From positions 1 through 54,025 of the forward strand of contig QHSP01000045.1 of NCBI GenBank assembly GCA_003220495.1: 54,025 nucleotides of DNA. Reading direction: 5' to 3'. Position 1 is the first letter of the stretch. Every line of letters begins with the position of its first letter. This DNA comes from Candidatus Rokuibacteriota bacterium (GTDB lineage Bacteria; Methylomirabilota; Methylomirabilia; Rokubacteriales; CSP1-6). The translations under genes were made by a program, and so were the position numbers. Positions 1-8,276 of this stretch are shown one piece after another. A model generated the notes under the pieces. The model saw only the letters and a program-made list of their open reading frames with translations, was not told the DNA's origin and searched no databases.

Positions 1-2
1 TC

Positions 3-665
3 GCGGCCCTCGTGCAGCGCGGCCGCACCGGCAAGGGCCAGCTCGTCGAGGTGGCGATGCAGGAAGCGGTACTAAACCTGACCCGGGTCAAGTTCACGCC
101 GACCCTGCGGGACGGCAAGCCGCTCGGTCGCACCGGCAACCGCTCGGCGACCGGCGGCTATGCCGACCTGATCCGCTGCGCCGGCGACGGCTTGAACGAG
201 GCGGTCTACCTCATCATCCCGCCCGACAACCCGGAGATGTTCACCGCTGTGACGGAGGTCATCGGCCAGCCCGAACTGCAGAAGGACGAGCGCTTTGCCA
301 CACCGCAGGCGCGGGCCCGTAACGCCGCGGCGCTGACCGAGATTCTCGAGGGATGGGGGCGCTCGCGCAGCAAACATGAGGTGATGAAAGTCCTCGCCAG
401 CCGCGGGGTGGTCTGCGGTGCCGTCCTCGACACCGCTGAGGTGCTGGCCAACCCGCACCTGCGCGAGCGTGGCGCAGTCTATGACATCGATCACCCGACG
501 CGCGGACGGTTCTCGGTGATCGGCTGTCCGGTACGCCTGTCCGACTCGTCGTTCGCGCCGACTCGAGCGCCGCTCATGGGCGAGCATACCGAGACGGTAT
601 TGACCAGCCTCGCCGGCTTCAGCGCCAACGAGGTGCGGGCGCTCCGCGAGAAGCGAGTGATCTGA
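3..665 (+). CDS. CaiB/BaiF family CoA transferase (5' end outside window)
   Basis: Family III CoA transferases move CoA between organic acids in the cytoplasm, typically in carnitine, oxalate, bile-acid or aromatic-acid metabolism. The frame is open to the left edge, so this is the C-terminal part, about 220 of a usual 390-400 residues. The fragment GRTGKGQLVEVAMQEAV matches the conserved stretch that follows the catalytic region in this family, and GRTGNRSATGGYADLIRCAG is the usual middle segment. The catalytic Asp lies upstream of the window and cannot be checked. The substrate cannot be told from this part. No gene follows on the same strand for almost 600 bases. Confidence 0.88.
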   Translation, partial: AALVQRGRTGKGQLVEVAMQEAVLNLTRVKFTPTLRDGKPLGRTGNRSATGGYADLIRCAGDGLNEAVYLIIPPDNPEMFTAVTEVIGQPELQKDERFATPQARARNAAALTEILEGWGRSRSKHEVMKVLASRGVVCGAVLDTAEVLANPHLRERGAVYDIDHPTRGRFSVIGCPVRLSDSSFAPTRAPLMGEHTETVLTSLAGFSANEVRALREKRVI

Positions 666-1013
666 AGAGTTCCATGGGTCCAGAATCATCTCGGCCCGAC
701 GTTTCGAGGCGCGACAGGCGTGGTGTTGCCCCGTCGTATAAGCGACTGCCTGCCGCGTTCCAGGAATCAAAATAACCGAGGATAATCGTTGTCGTCCGAA
801 CGGGAGCCGGGGCTTGCGTTGATTTGCGCTGAACGCCCTCCCTAGCGGCGCGCTCTCGAATACGCGTCTGTCGCGAGAGTGCTTCTAAGTCGCGAGCGAC
901 CGGCAGCCAAACCGACGGATCGAGAAGTTGGTCGTTGTTGTAGGCCGTCTTGCCGGCACACCGCGCGCCGGAGTGCAGCTCCTGATCGGTTCAGGGGCAC
1001 GGCCCCCGGAATC

Positions 1014-1057
1014 GTCACGGCCGCCCTCTCACGACCTTCACCAGCTTCATCGTCCCG
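1014..1057. repeat. 44-bp direct repeat, copy A (copy B at 2123-2166)
   Basis: The 44 bases here match 2123-2166 at 41 positions. The two copies are in the same orientation, 1,109 bp apart, and bracket the outer-membrane protein gene at 1260-2120. The repeat encodes a protein tail ending in a stop on the minus strand, so it is most simply explained as two paralogous gene ends rather than a mobile-element target site. Confidence 0.7.
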
Positions 1058-1080
1058 ATCCCTCCCGCCACAACGCCTGG
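1015..1080 (-). pseudogene. Remnant of a gene tail (copy A)
   Basis: Read on the minus strand, the last codons before a TGA spell GTMKLVKVVRGRP. The same ending (GTMKLVKVVKGRP, then stop) occurs at 2124-2166 on the same strand. The three base differences in the shared 44 bp are all C/T; at least one changes Arg to Lys. The family is not recognised. Upstream on the minus strand the similarity fades after about six more residues and no start is evident, so only a tail survives here. Confidence 0.45.
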
Positions 1081-1138
1081 CCTCGACGGAGTGACGCGCA
1101 GGCGGCGGTGGCACGTCCGTAGGCGCAGACCCGCGTCC

Positions 1139-1195
1139 GCGTATGTCCGACGCGCGGATCGGCGTCTGTCCGACCCGCGCGTCGGCGTCCAGCCG
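1139..1195. repeat. 23-bp imperfect tandem repeat, about 2.4 copies
   Basis: Copies at 1139-1161 and 1162-1184 share the core GTCCGAC and the edges GCGT and TCG. A partial third copy follows from 1185. It lies 65 bp upstream of the outer-membrane protein start. It could be a local duplication or a binding array; nothing in the sequence decides between them. Confidence 0.5.
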
Positions 1196-1259
1196 ATTTA
1201 CTCGGCGGCCGAGGAGGTAGTACGTTCTTGCCGCGCAATCTCCCGGCGAAGGAGACACC

Positions 1260-2120
1260 ATGAAACGGCACAAGATTCTCCTCGCGACGCTCCTCCTTGG
1301 CGGAGTCCTCGCGCTTTCCCCGCGACCCGCGAGTGCCCAGCAACCCTATTACCTCTACGACCGGGGCGATGGCATACCCACATCGCTGTTGGGCACCTAC
1401 GTGCGCAAAGGCGAGCTTCTCGCCTACTCGTTTTACGAATACACGCGCGATTCGACTAACGAGTACAAACCCAGTGAAATGGGCTTCAAGGGACCCCGAG
1501 CCGGTGAGGATTTCTTCGGTAAGCTGGAGCAGCACGAGTTCCTCCTCTTCTTCGCCTACGGTTTCACCGACTGGCTCGCAGTGGAGTTCGAATCGGCCGT
1601 GTACACCACCGCGACACTGAAGAAGGCGAAGAGCGATACCTCCACCATGCCCAAGAAGCTCCGGGAGGACGGCTTGGGCGATACCGAAATGCAGATTCGC
1701 TTGCGTTGGCTGAAGGAGGGAGATTACTGGCCCGAGGGGGTCTTCTTCTTCGAGACCGTGTTCCCCTTGCAGAGCGACAAGAAACTGATCGGCACCCAAG
1801 ACTGGGAGCTCTCGCCGGGACTCGTCTTCACCAAGGGCTTTGGGCCGTTCGGGACGCTGGCTTTCCGATTCGCGTTCACCTATTCGGCCAAGGAAGGCGA
1901 TTTCGAGTTTGGTGAATACGCAATCGAATACATCAAGCGTCTCTCCCCGAACTGGCTCGTCGTGCTCGCGTTCGAGGGCGAGCAGGACGAGCAATCGATC
2001 ATCGGCGAGGTGCAGTACTCTCTGAGCAAGAACATTGCGCTCAAAGTCAATTGCGGATTCGGCGTCACGAAGAAGGCGCCCGACTTCGCGCCAGAAATCG
2101 GCCTGCTGTTCCGCTTCTGA
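1260..2120 (+). CDS. Outer-membrane beta-barrel protein, 286 aa
   Basis: The protein begins with a clear Sec signal peptide: KRHK, a hydrophobic Leu/Ala core, then PASAQQ as a likely cleavage site near residue 27. The mature part is rich in alternating aromatic and polar residues (for example FRFAFTYSAKEGDFEF) and ends LLFRF. A terminal Phe is the usual outer-membrane assembly signal. This suggests a transmembrane barrel with about a dozen strands, of the kind often annotated as a transporter-like or hypothetical outer-membrane protein. The ATG is preceded by AAGGAGAC at good distance. The gene stands alone between two gene-tail remnants. Its cargo or substrate is unknown. Confidence 0.75.
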   Translation: MKRHKILLATLLLGGVLALSPRPASAQQPYYLYDRGDGIPTSLLGTYVRKGELLAYSFYEYTRDSTNEYKPSEMGFKGPRAGEDFFGKLEQHEFLLFFAYGFTDWLAVEFESAVYTTATLKKAKSDTSTMPKKLREDGLGDTEMQIRLRWLKEGDYWPEGVFFFETVFPLQSDKKLIGTQDWELSPGLVFTKGFGPFGTLAFRFAFTYSAKEGDFEFGEYAIEYIKRLSPNWLVVLAFEGEQDEQSIIGEVQYSLSKNIALKVNCGFGVTKKAPDFAPEIGLLFRF

Positions 2121-2123
2121 GGG

Positions 2124-2300
2124 TCACGGCCGCCCTTTCACGACTTTCACCAGTTTCATCGTCCCGTCGCTCACCGTTCCGAGGCCAGGGGCGTAGCACT
2201 TGTACTCCGTCGTGAAGCGGGTCAGGGGACTGGTGATTCTGACTGACGGATGCGCGAGGGGGACCGGAGCGACGTGGACCCCTGCGTTGGTGGATTTCAC
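2124..2300 (-). pseudogene. Gene-tail remnant (copy B), 58 codons open
   Basis: This minus-strand frame runs from a GTG at 2300 to a TGA at 2124-2126 and ends with TEYKCYAPGLGTVSDGTMKL followed by VKVVKGRP. The YAPGLGTV...DG stretch resembles the final beta strands of small secreted proteins whose ends read like YAPGVGLV. That comparison is from memory and weak. There is no signal peptide or plausible ribosome site, and an in-frame stop lies just upstream, so it looks like the 3' end of a lost gene. Its last bases are the partner of the repeat at 1014-1057. Confidence 0.45.
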
Positions 2301-2311
2301 TGGCGGGTCTC

Positions 2312-2494
2312 ATGGCGTTGGGCATCGTAATGTTGGGGAGCCATGGTTCTCCAGCCATGGCGGCGGGTGCTTCGGGAGCGTGCACCTGCCAGAATTTGAA
2401 GGAACTTCAGTACCGGATCAAAGAGGCGAACGCCCTGATACTTGGCCCCAGGCGGATCAGACGACCAACACCCTCTGCTGTCGCGGAGGCGTAG
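2312..2494 (+). pseudogene. Truncated secreted protein with N-terminal CTCQNL motif
   Basis: The frame starts with a short hydrophobic leader (MALGIVMLGSHGSPAMAAGA) and continues CTCQNLKELQYRIKEANALI, which reads like a real mature protein start: a Cys pair and then an amphipathic helix. After residue 43 the sequence changes to Arg/Pro-rich text (LGPRRIRRPTPSAVAEA) and stops. I read this as the 5' part of a secreted helical protein cut by an indel or rearrangement. It could instead be a genuine 60-residue protein. It ends 11 bp before the next gene's start. Confidence 0.35.
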
Positions 2495-2505
2495 GAGGCG
2501 TAGAG

Positions 2506-2940
2506 GTGACGATCACGCGTTTCTCGCCGGCCCTCGCTCTCGTTTTGCTCGCGGCCGGCTCGGCTCATTGCGCTGATGTCGTCCGCTTCAAGGGCACCAC
2601 GGTCACCTTCCGGGTTGAGGCCTCGTCTGTCAAAGGGTTCACGCTCACTGCCAGCGCGCTCTGCCTGGCCGGGTCCAAGAGCACTAACGAGATTCGGGTG
2701 ATTCCGGTCGAAGAGCCGGCCAGGCTCGACGGCGACGGGCACTTCACGCTGGCCTTCGACAAGAGCGGGACGAGGCTCTCGGTGATCGGCCGCGTCGCCG
2801 GGTCGGCCGCCGAGGGCCGATTCGAGGTCCACTACACGAAGACGTTCACATCCTACGACGTCGTCACCCGCAATCCGAAATTCGAGATCGCGTCATGCTC
2901 GGCGAGGGCGCCGTGGACGGCACGACGCGAGGGTTCTTAG
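2506..2940 (+). CDS. Secreted hypothetical protein, 144 aa
   Basis: I chose the GTG at 2506 because GTAGGAGGCG lies just upstream and because translation then begins with a good Sec signal peptide (TITRFSPALALVLLAAGSAHC, cleavage near AHC-AD). A longer open frame exists upstream, but it would put this signal peptide in the middle of the protein. The mature 120 residues look like a beta-rich domain (VVRFKGTTVTFRVEASSVKG) with Cys residues at the ends of the fold. No family is recognised. Its stop overlaps the stop of the convergent gene at 2937 by 4 bp. Confidence 0.6.
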   Translation: MTITRFSPALALVLLAAGSAHCADVVRFKGTTVTFRVEASSVKGFTLTASALCLAGSKSTNEIRVIPVEEPARLDGDGHFTLAFDKSGTRLSVIGRVAGSAAEGRFEVHYTKTFTSYDVVTRNPKFEIASCSARAPWTARREGS

Positions 2941-3974
2941 CTCCTCCCGAGCATCGCGCGCAAAGCCTCGATGTCGAAGTTCTCCCTGAACTGCCGCATC
3001 ACCTCGACTTTGGGCGGGTTCTGCGGCTGCCAGCGCAGCAAAATGATGGCGAATTGAATCGCATGGCGCGGCAGGCTCTTGTCGAAAAAGGCGTCGTTGA
3101 GCACGTAGAGACGGTCGCCGCGCTCGCCTTTCGCGGCAAACGTCATGTGATCTCTATTACCGGCGTGCGTATTGCGTACGATCGCGGGCTCCTGTCGTTC
3201 CGCCGGGGTCATGCCCTCCCGCAGGGCGACGAGGTTCGCCAATCGCTGCTCATACGATTTAACGCTCTTGTCGATGCCTGCTCTCGAGCTCGCGGCGCGG
3301 CCTTCGGCTGACTTCAGCAGGGTCGCGATCTGATCGCGCTCGATCTGCTCCCGTGTCCTCAGAAATTCTTCCCGGCTCACGTCCCGGGTCAGCCGCATGT
3401 CCTTGGCCTTGACGAGAATCGCTTCCCATCGCACCCCGCGGCTGGACTCCCACGCGTGGCGCGCATGACCTTTGAAGTCGCCTGCGCGCCGCGGCAAAGA
3501 GAACATCACCCCGCCGTCGGCGACGCGGAACTCGTCACCTAAGGGGGAGATGAGCTGGCTGAGATCGTTGAACTTGATGTAGATCCAGGTCGCGGTCTCG
3601 CCGCCGAGCAGGATTTTGCCGCGCACATCCTGGTTGCCCGCCGTCTGCCCGACGCAGAAGTAGCCCAGGAAAAGCGCCGTCACGCCGTACTTGAGCGGAC
3701 CCTCGTCTGAATATTGCACGCCGCGCGAGCGCGATACGTTCGCCTGCACCCCCTTCGGATCCGGGATCGCGCGCTTCAGAAGCTCGACGACCTCGTCCGA
3801 TTTTCGCAATGCGGCTGCACGTGCTGACCGGGGCAGAGCGCGATCGTTGGCCAGAGTGTCTTCGCCGTGCGACCACGCCCCGGCCGTCTGCCACGCCAAC
3901 TCGTCGCTGCACTGTGCCGCGGCTTGGCCGGCTGCCAGCAGCAGCCCTGCGATCAAGATCAGTCCGTTCCGCAT
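2937..3974 (-). CDS. Secreted hypothetical protein, 345 aa
   Basis: The start is set at the ATG at 3974, preceded by GGGAGG, because translation then opens with a signal peptide (MRNGLILIAGLLLAAGQAAA, cut before QCSDELAW). An upstream extension to 4193 would bury the signal. The mature protein has a beta-rich middle region (LGGETATWIYIKFNDLSQLI) and then a charged helical stretch (about residues 195-260) rich in Glu, Arg and Lys, likely coiled. No catalytic motif is visible and I do not recognise the family. It is probably periplasmic and converges on the secreted gene at 2506-2940. Confidence 0.6.
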   Translation of the reverse strand: MRNGLILIAGLLLAAGQAAAQCSDELAWQTAGAWSHGEDTLANDRALPRSARAAALRKSDEVVELLKRAIPDPKGVQANVSRSRGVQYSDEGPLKYGVTALFLGYFCVGQTAGNQDVRGKILLGGETATWIYIKFNDLSQLISPLGDEFRVADGGVMFSLPRRAGDFKGHARHAWESSRGVRWEAILVKAKDMRLTRDVSREEFLRTREQIERDQIATLLKSAEGRAASSRAGIDKSVKSYEQRLANLVALREGMTPAERQEPAIVRNTHAGNRDHMTFAAKGERGDRLYVLNDAFFDKSLPRHAIQFAIILLRWQPQNPPKVEVMRQFRENFDIEALRAMLGRS

Positions 3975-4199
3975 CAGAGCCTCCCGAGCCGAAGCGATCA
4001 TGGCCGAGCGTCCGACTCGTGCGCCGATGATACGCAACCCGGCTGTCCTTCGCCAAAGCCATGTCCGGCAGTCAAGTGGCGGTGGTGGCACGCCCAAAAG
4101 GAGATGGCCCTGGCGCTTCAGCTCGTAGAGGCGCTCGCTGATGACTGGGACCCGAAGGAGTCGCCGCAGATATGGTTCGGTCAGGGAGTTCAACAGGAA

Positions 4200-4655
4200 C
4201 TAGACTAATGTGCGCGGGACTGCCTCCGGCCCCCTCTGCCTTCGTCGTGTAGCGCCTTTCAGGAGCACTATGGCTTTCGGCGTGAATCGCACAACAGTGT
4301 AACCGAGCGAAGAAACCTCGCCTTGCCGAATCCGCCGCATGCTCCTGTGGCGGCGCTCGTCGGCCACGGGGTACTGCGCCGCTCGGCGATCCCCCGTCCG
4401 GCGCTCCATGAGCACCTTCACACCACGCAGGCCGGCGAAAGCCCGCTGGAGATGGTCGCGGAGCGCCGTGTCGTTTGGGCGCACGACGATGAGCACTTCG
4501 ACATCCGGAAATGACTTTGATGGAAGGAGTTCGAGGAGCCGTTTTTGGTGATATGCGCAGATGCAGTGTGTCGTCGCGGGGTTGTAGAATGGCTCGCGCT
4601 CACCTAGATCGCTAGGCCGGCCCTCGCTCTCGCACCACGCGCAGATTGCTTTCAT
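4200..4655 (-). CDS. Putative zinc-binding protein with Arg-rich C-terminal module, 151 aa
   Basis: The N-terminus carries CAWC (residues 5-8) and, 22 residues later, HCICAYH, which together look like a small zinc finger. Residues 52-123 hold a second module: VLIVVRP, a helix ending RAFAG, a basic stretch (ERRTGDRRAAQYPVADERRH) and a closing GYTVVRF strand. The same order of elements appears in the protein at 32074-32544, which has a completely different N-terminus. The function is unknown; the basic stretch might bind nucleic acid. It is cytoplasmic, with no signal peptide. No strong ribosome site precedes the ATG. Confidence 0.6.
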   Translation of the reverse strand: MKAICAWCESEGRPSDLGEREPFYNPATTHCICAYHQKRLLELLPSKSFPDVEVLIVVRPNDTALRDHLQRAFAGLRGVKVLMERRTGDRRAAQYPVADERRHRSMRRIRQGEVSSLGYTVVRFTPKAIVLLKGATRRRQRGPEAVPRTLV

Positions 4656-4845
4656 CTTGACGATGCGATTGTGCCAATGCCGTGCCAGCGCAACTGCACT
4701 CCCGGAGGTGACCTGACCCTTGATCGAGCGTATGACCTTCGGCAGGCTTCGCCCGCCCCGGGCGAGAGCGCCGCCGGATGTAGGCCCATGAGCGGGCCAC
4801 CGATCGCCGACATCGGCGCCTCGCCCGGTATATGCTGTCGCGGTT

Positions 4846-5703
4846 GTGCGAGTGCGAGGAGACGACAGCCTGGCCCCCCATGCAACCGGATCGCGGGCTC
4901 CTTCCTATCGTGCGTACCTGGCGCTGGCGGCGGCGGGGTTCCAGCGATACGCGACCTATCGCCAGGCGACGGTGGCGGCTGTCGTCACCAACTCGGTGTT
5001 CGGATTCCTCCGCTTCGCCGTGATGCTAGCCGTCATCGACGCGGGCACCCGCACCGTGGCCGGCTATGACAACCGACAGCTGGCCACCTTCGTCTGGGCG
5101 GGGCAGGGGTTGATCGGCGTGGTTCTCCTGTGGGCGCTGCCCGAGTTCGCCGAGCGCATCCGCACCGGCGACGTGATCACCGATCTTCTGCGCCCGATCG
5201 ACCCGATGTCGCAGCTGCTCGCCGCCGATCTCGGCCGGGCCGGCTACGCCGTTCTCACGCGCTTCGTGGTGCCGGTGGTCGTGGGCGCGCTCGTATTCGA
5301 CCTGTATGCGCCGAGGCGCCAGGTCACCTACGCGCTGTTCGCGTGCTCGACGCTCCTGGCCACGCTCGTCTGCTTCTCCTGCCGCTACCTCGTGAACGCC
5401 GCGGCGTACTGGCTGCTCGACGTCCGCGGCCCCCAAACCGCCTGGACGCTGACGTCGGGGATATTCGGCGGGCTGTACTTCCCTGTCTGGTTCTTTCCGG
5501 ACGCGATGGCGATTGGGCTGATCGTCGCCACCCCGTTCCCGTCGGTCATCCAGATTCCTCTCGACATCCTCGTCGAGCGCGGCTCGCCCGCGGTGCAGCT
5601 CGGGTTGCTCGGCGTGCAGGCCGGCTGGGTCGTAACACTCCTCGCCCTGTGCCGCTGGGTGCAGAGGCGCGGCGAGCGCAAGCTGGTGATCCAGGGTGGC
5701 TAA
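4846..5703 (+). CDS. ABC-2 type exporter permease (ABC2_membrane_6-like), 285 aa
   Basis: This is an inner-membrane permease with about six transmembrane segments. FVWAGQGLIGVVLLWALPEF followed by AERIRTGDVITDLLRPIDP is the hallmark of the DUF990/ABC2_membrane_6 family, which works as a heterodimeric permease with one ATPase. It is the first gene of a three-gene unit: the second permease starts 8 bp before its stop, and the ATPase overlaps the second permease by 4 bp. The start is uncertain. GTG at 4846 is the most upstream reasonable choice, no clear Shine-Dalgarno is visible, and the first 20 residues are not membrane-like. Confidence 0.85.
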   Translation: MRVRGDDSLAPHATGSRAPSYRAYLALAAAGFQRYATYRQATVAAVVTNSVFGFLRFAVMLAVIDAGTRTVAGYDNRQLATFVWAGQGLIGVVLLWALPEFAERIRTGDVITDLLRPIDPMSQLLAADLGRAGYAVLTRFVVPVVVGALVFDLYAPRRQVTYALFACSTLLATLVCFSCRYLVNAAAYWLLDVRGPQTAWTLTSGIFGGLYFPVWFFPDAMAIGLIVATPFPSVIQIPLDILVERGSPAVQLGLLGVQAGWVVTLLALCRWVQRRGERKLVIQGG

Positions 5704-6502
5704 TTCCACGCTGATGGCGTACCGTCATCTGTTGGCGGCGCAGGTGCGGAGCCAGGCGCAGTACCGCGCGTCGCTCGCCGTCGATGTGACAGGCAGCGTG
5801 CTGTTCGGTGTCCTCGACATCGTGAGCGTTGTGGTGCTCTTCCGGGTGACCCCAACGTTGGGCGGCTTCGGCTTCGCCGAAGTCTTCCTGATGACGGCGC
5901 TGGCCAGCTGCGCCTTCGCGACGGCCGACCTGATGGTGGGCAACGTGGAGCGCCTGCGCCAGTACGTGCGCAGCGGTCTCTTCGACGCGCTGCTCGTCCG
6001 ACCGCTGAGCTCGCTTGCCCAGCTGGTCGCGATGGACGTGGCGACGCGGCGGGTCGGGCGGGTGGCGTTCGGCGTCGTCATGCTGGTTCTGGCCGCGGCC
6101 AACGCGCCGATGGAGCTCACGCTAGCGCGGCTGGCGCTGCTGACGGTGACGCCTATAGCCGGGGCTCTGATCTTCGGGGCGGTCTTCGTGGCCACAGCCA
6201 CGGTGGCCTTCTGGTGGATCGAGTCCGGCGAGATTGCCAACGGCCTGACCTACGGCGGCCTCAACTTCACGCAATATCCGATCACGATCTACGGCGCGCT
6301 GTTCCGCCGGCTGTTCGCCTACGCCGTTGGGTTCGCCTTCGTGGCGTATTATCCGACGCTGGCGCTGCTCGACCGCCCCGATCCGCTCGGCGCGCCGACG
6401 TTCCTCGGCTATGCTGCGCCGGCCGTAGCGGTCATGGCGGCCGTTGCCGCCGGACTCCTGTGGCAGACGGGCGTTCGGCACTATCGGAGCACCGGCTCGT
6501 GA
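5696..6502 (+). CDS. ABC-2 type exporter permease, second subunit, 268 aa
   Basis: This is the partner permease of the preceding gene. It has the same architecture: an N-terminal cytoplasmic helix (YRHLLAAQVRSQAQYRASLA), membrane segments, and the cytosolic loop VERLRQYVRSGLFDALLVRP that likely docks on the ATPase. The GTG start overlaps the end of the first permease and its stop overlaps the ATPase start, so the three are translated as a coupled set. The family exports drugs, lipids or polysaccharide precursors in different hosts; the cargo cannot be told here. Confidence 0.85.
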   Translation: MANSTLMAYRHLLAAQVRSQAQYRASLAVDVTGSVLFGVLDIVSVVVLFRVTPTLGGFGFAEVFLMTALASCAFATADLMVGNVERLRQYVRSGLFDALLVRPLSSLAQLVAMDVATRRVGRVAFGVVMLVLAAANAPMELTLARLALLTVTPIAGALIFGAVFVATATVAFWWIESGEIANGLTYGGLNFTQYPITIYGALFRRLFAYAVGFAFVAYYPTLALLDRPDPLGAPTFLGYAAPAVAVMAAVAAGLLWQTGVRHYRSTGS

Positions 6503-7467
6503 CCGTGATCGAGGCGAGCGGGCTCCGCAAGGAGTTCACCGTCCGCGTGAAATCGGGATGGCTGCGCCGCCGCACGCGGATCGTCGCCGCCGTCGACGGC
6601 ATCGCTCTCAGCGTAGAGCGCGGGGAGATGGTGGGCTACATCGGCCCGAACGGCGCCGGCAAGTCGACAACCCTGAAGATGCTGACGGGCGTCCTCTACC
6701 CGTCCGCGGGGCAGGTGAGGGTCTGCGGCCTCGAGCCGGTGCCTCAGCGCACGCGGCTGGCGCTGCGGATCGGCGTCGTCTTCGGGCAGCGGTCGCAGCT
6801 CTGGTGGGACCTGCCACTGCGGGACTCGTTCGCGCTGCTGCGTCACGTCTACGCGGTGCCGGCCACGGAGCACGCCGGCCGGCTGGCCCACTGCCGGCGG
6901 CTACTCGATCTCGACGCCTTCCTCGACGTCCCAGTCCGGCAGCTCTCGCTCGGCCAGCGGATGCGGGGCGAGCTCACGGCCGCACTCCTCCACGGGCCCG
7001 AGGTATTGTTCCTCGACGAGCCGACGATCGGGCTCGACTTGGTGAGCAAGCAAGCCGTGCGCGCGTTCCTCGCCGCGCTGGGCGCCGCCGGCGATACGAC
7101 GATCCTGCTGACGACGCACGATCTCGCCGACATCGAGCGGCTGTGCCGGCGCCTCGTCGTGATCGATCAGGGTCGTATCGTGCACGATGGCTCACTGGAT
7201 GAGCTCCACGCCCGGTACGGCTCCCGCCGCCGCCTGGTCGTCGATCTCGACGAGCCGCTGGCGGCTCCGCTGGCGCTGCCGGGGGTGACGGTGGAGTCGA
7301 CGCAGGCTAACGGGCGGCGGATCACATACGCGCTGGACGGCACCACGGCGGCGGGAGATCTCGTGAGTCGGCTCGTGGAAGCGGCGGCACTACGTGACAT
7401 CTCAGTGCTCGAGCCCGACATCGAAGACGTCGTGGCCCGACTCTACACGCGCCAGGCCGCGCCGTGA
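6499..7467 (+). CDS. ABC transporter ATP-binding protein, 322 aa
   Basis: This cytoplasmic ATPase powers the two permeases just upstream. It has Walker A GPNGAGKST (residues 49-57), signature LSLGQ (149-153), Walker B VLFLDEP (169-175) and the switch His in LLTTHD. The Q-loop region FGQRSQLWWDLP is typical of ATPases that pair with DUF990 permeases. A C-terminal domain of about 80 residues follows the nucleotide-binding domain, as in DrrA-like exporters. The GTG at 6499 is preferred because it gives a 4-bp overlap with the permease stop and the usual N-terminal VIEASGLRKEF; a longer open frame upstream reads through the permease gene. Confidence 0.93.
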   Translation: MTVIEASGLRKEFTVRVKSGWLRRRTRIVAAVDGIALSVERGEMVGYIGPNGAGKSTTLKMLTGVLYPSAGQVRVCGLEPVPQRTRLALRIGVVFGQRSQLWWDLPLRDSFALLRHVYAVPATEHAGRLAHCRRLLDLDAFLDVPVRQLSLGQRMRGELTAALLHGPEVLFLDEPTIGLDLVSKQAVRAFLAALGAAGDTTILLTTHDLADIERLCRRLVVIDQGRIVHDGSLDELHARYGSRRRLVVDLDEPLAAPLALPGVTVESTQANGRRITYALDGTTAAGDLVSRLVEAAALRDISVLEPDIEDVVARLYTRQAAP

Positions 7468-7734
7468 CCACCGGAAGCCCGCTCATGTCGCCGCCCGCCT
7501 AGCCTCGGTCGGCGCCCATGCGTATATCAGCGTGACGCCGCGGAGGGCGTAGTGAAGGCTCCCGTCGTCGCCTGCCAGGTGGCCAGTCACCACTACGTCA
7601 TTGACGACTGCTGGTCCCCGGGCTACTGTCACCCGTGCTTCTGACACCCGTCGGAGTCCAACCCGAAAGGAGGCCGAACCGACTGAGCTGACAAATCGAT
7701 CGGGATAATCGCCCGGAAGTCGAGGAGATCCGCC

Positions 7735-8157
7735 ATGCCCGAACAGCAGAATCTGCAGCTTGCTCGCGAAAGCATCGAAGCCTGGAGCGCTCACGATCCC
7801 AGCCGCCTCGCCAAGATTGTCGATGAGAAGTTCGTCGCCGAGAGCGACACGCTGCCGGCTCGGATCAACGGCTCCGAGGAATTGGCCCAGTTCATGAGCG
7901 TATACGTCACCGCCTTTCCCGACCTTCACTTCGAGATAGAGCAGCAGCTCGCAGACGGTGATTTCGTTGTCACTCGCTGGATCGCCACGGGCACGCATCG
8001 CGGAGCTCTGATGGGTATCCAGCCGACCAATCGTCGAGCGGTGACACATGGCTGTACGGTGTCCGAATTCAGAAATAGCAAGGGCGTCCACGACTGGATC
8101 TACTGGGATTCGGGCAATCTCCTTCGGCAGCTTGGCGTCTTGCCGGGCTCAAAATAG
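7735..8157 (+). CDS. SnoaL-like / ester cyclase family protein, 140 aa
   Basis: A small cytoplasmic alpha+beta barrel protein of the NTF2-like superfamily. The pattern of an N-terminal helix (ARESIEAWSAHDPSRLAKIV), VYVTAFPDLHFEIEQQLADG, then VVTRWIATGTHRGALMGIQP and a conserved Trp/Asp end is that of SnoaL-like polyketide cyclases and their many environmental relatives. The length of 140 residues is normal. AGGAGATCCGCC precedes the ATG. It stands alone, and the substrate is unknown; members range from cyclases to simple hydrolases. Confidence 0.8.
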   Translation: MPEQQNLQLARESIEAWSAHDPSRLAKIVDEKFVAESDTLPARINGSEELAQFMSVYVTAFPDLHFEIEQQLADGDFVVTRWIATGTHRGALMGIQPTNRRAVTHGCTVSEFRNSKGVHDWIYWDSGNLLRQLGVLPGSK

Positions 8158-8276
8158 CCTGGGCCATGAGACCACATCCATCGACCCCGTTAAGCCGCCA
8201 ACTCCATCGAAGGACTTCAATCTGCGCGTGGATCGGGTAGCATTGGCGGTACCAAGTACAACTAGAGGAGGCCTCC

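Larger units (their letters stand above)
666..1259. other. Gene-poor spacer with a gene-tail remnant and a tandem repeat
   Basis: No intact gene is visible in these 594 bases. The spacer holds a minus-strand gene-tail remnant near 1015-1080 and a 23-bp imperfect tandem repeat from 1139. The last 20 bases carry the ribosome binding site of the next gene (GGCGAAGGAGACACC before the ATG). Open frames here have low-complexity Arg/Ala/Pro composition and look like GC-driven noise. Confidence 0.6.

Noticed and set aside
1014-2166. Composite transposon with direct repeats
   Set aside because: No transposase or inverted repeats; the repeats encode a protein tail with a stop, which points to paralogous gene ends.
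2200-2505. Upstream extension of the secreted gene at 2506
   Set aside because: The extra 102 codons would bury the signal peptide and show no coding character; a ribosome site precedes 2506.
3975-4193. 73-codon upstream extension of the secreted gene at 2937
   Set aside because: The signal peptide begins at 3974 with GGGAGG before it; an extension would place it inside the protein.
7483-7734. Coding-like minus-strand tail (VVNDVVVTGHLAGDDGS)
   Set aside because: The text looks protein-like over about 40 residues, but the frame continues antisense into the SnoaL-like gene and no family is recognised. Not enough to call a gene or a remnant.
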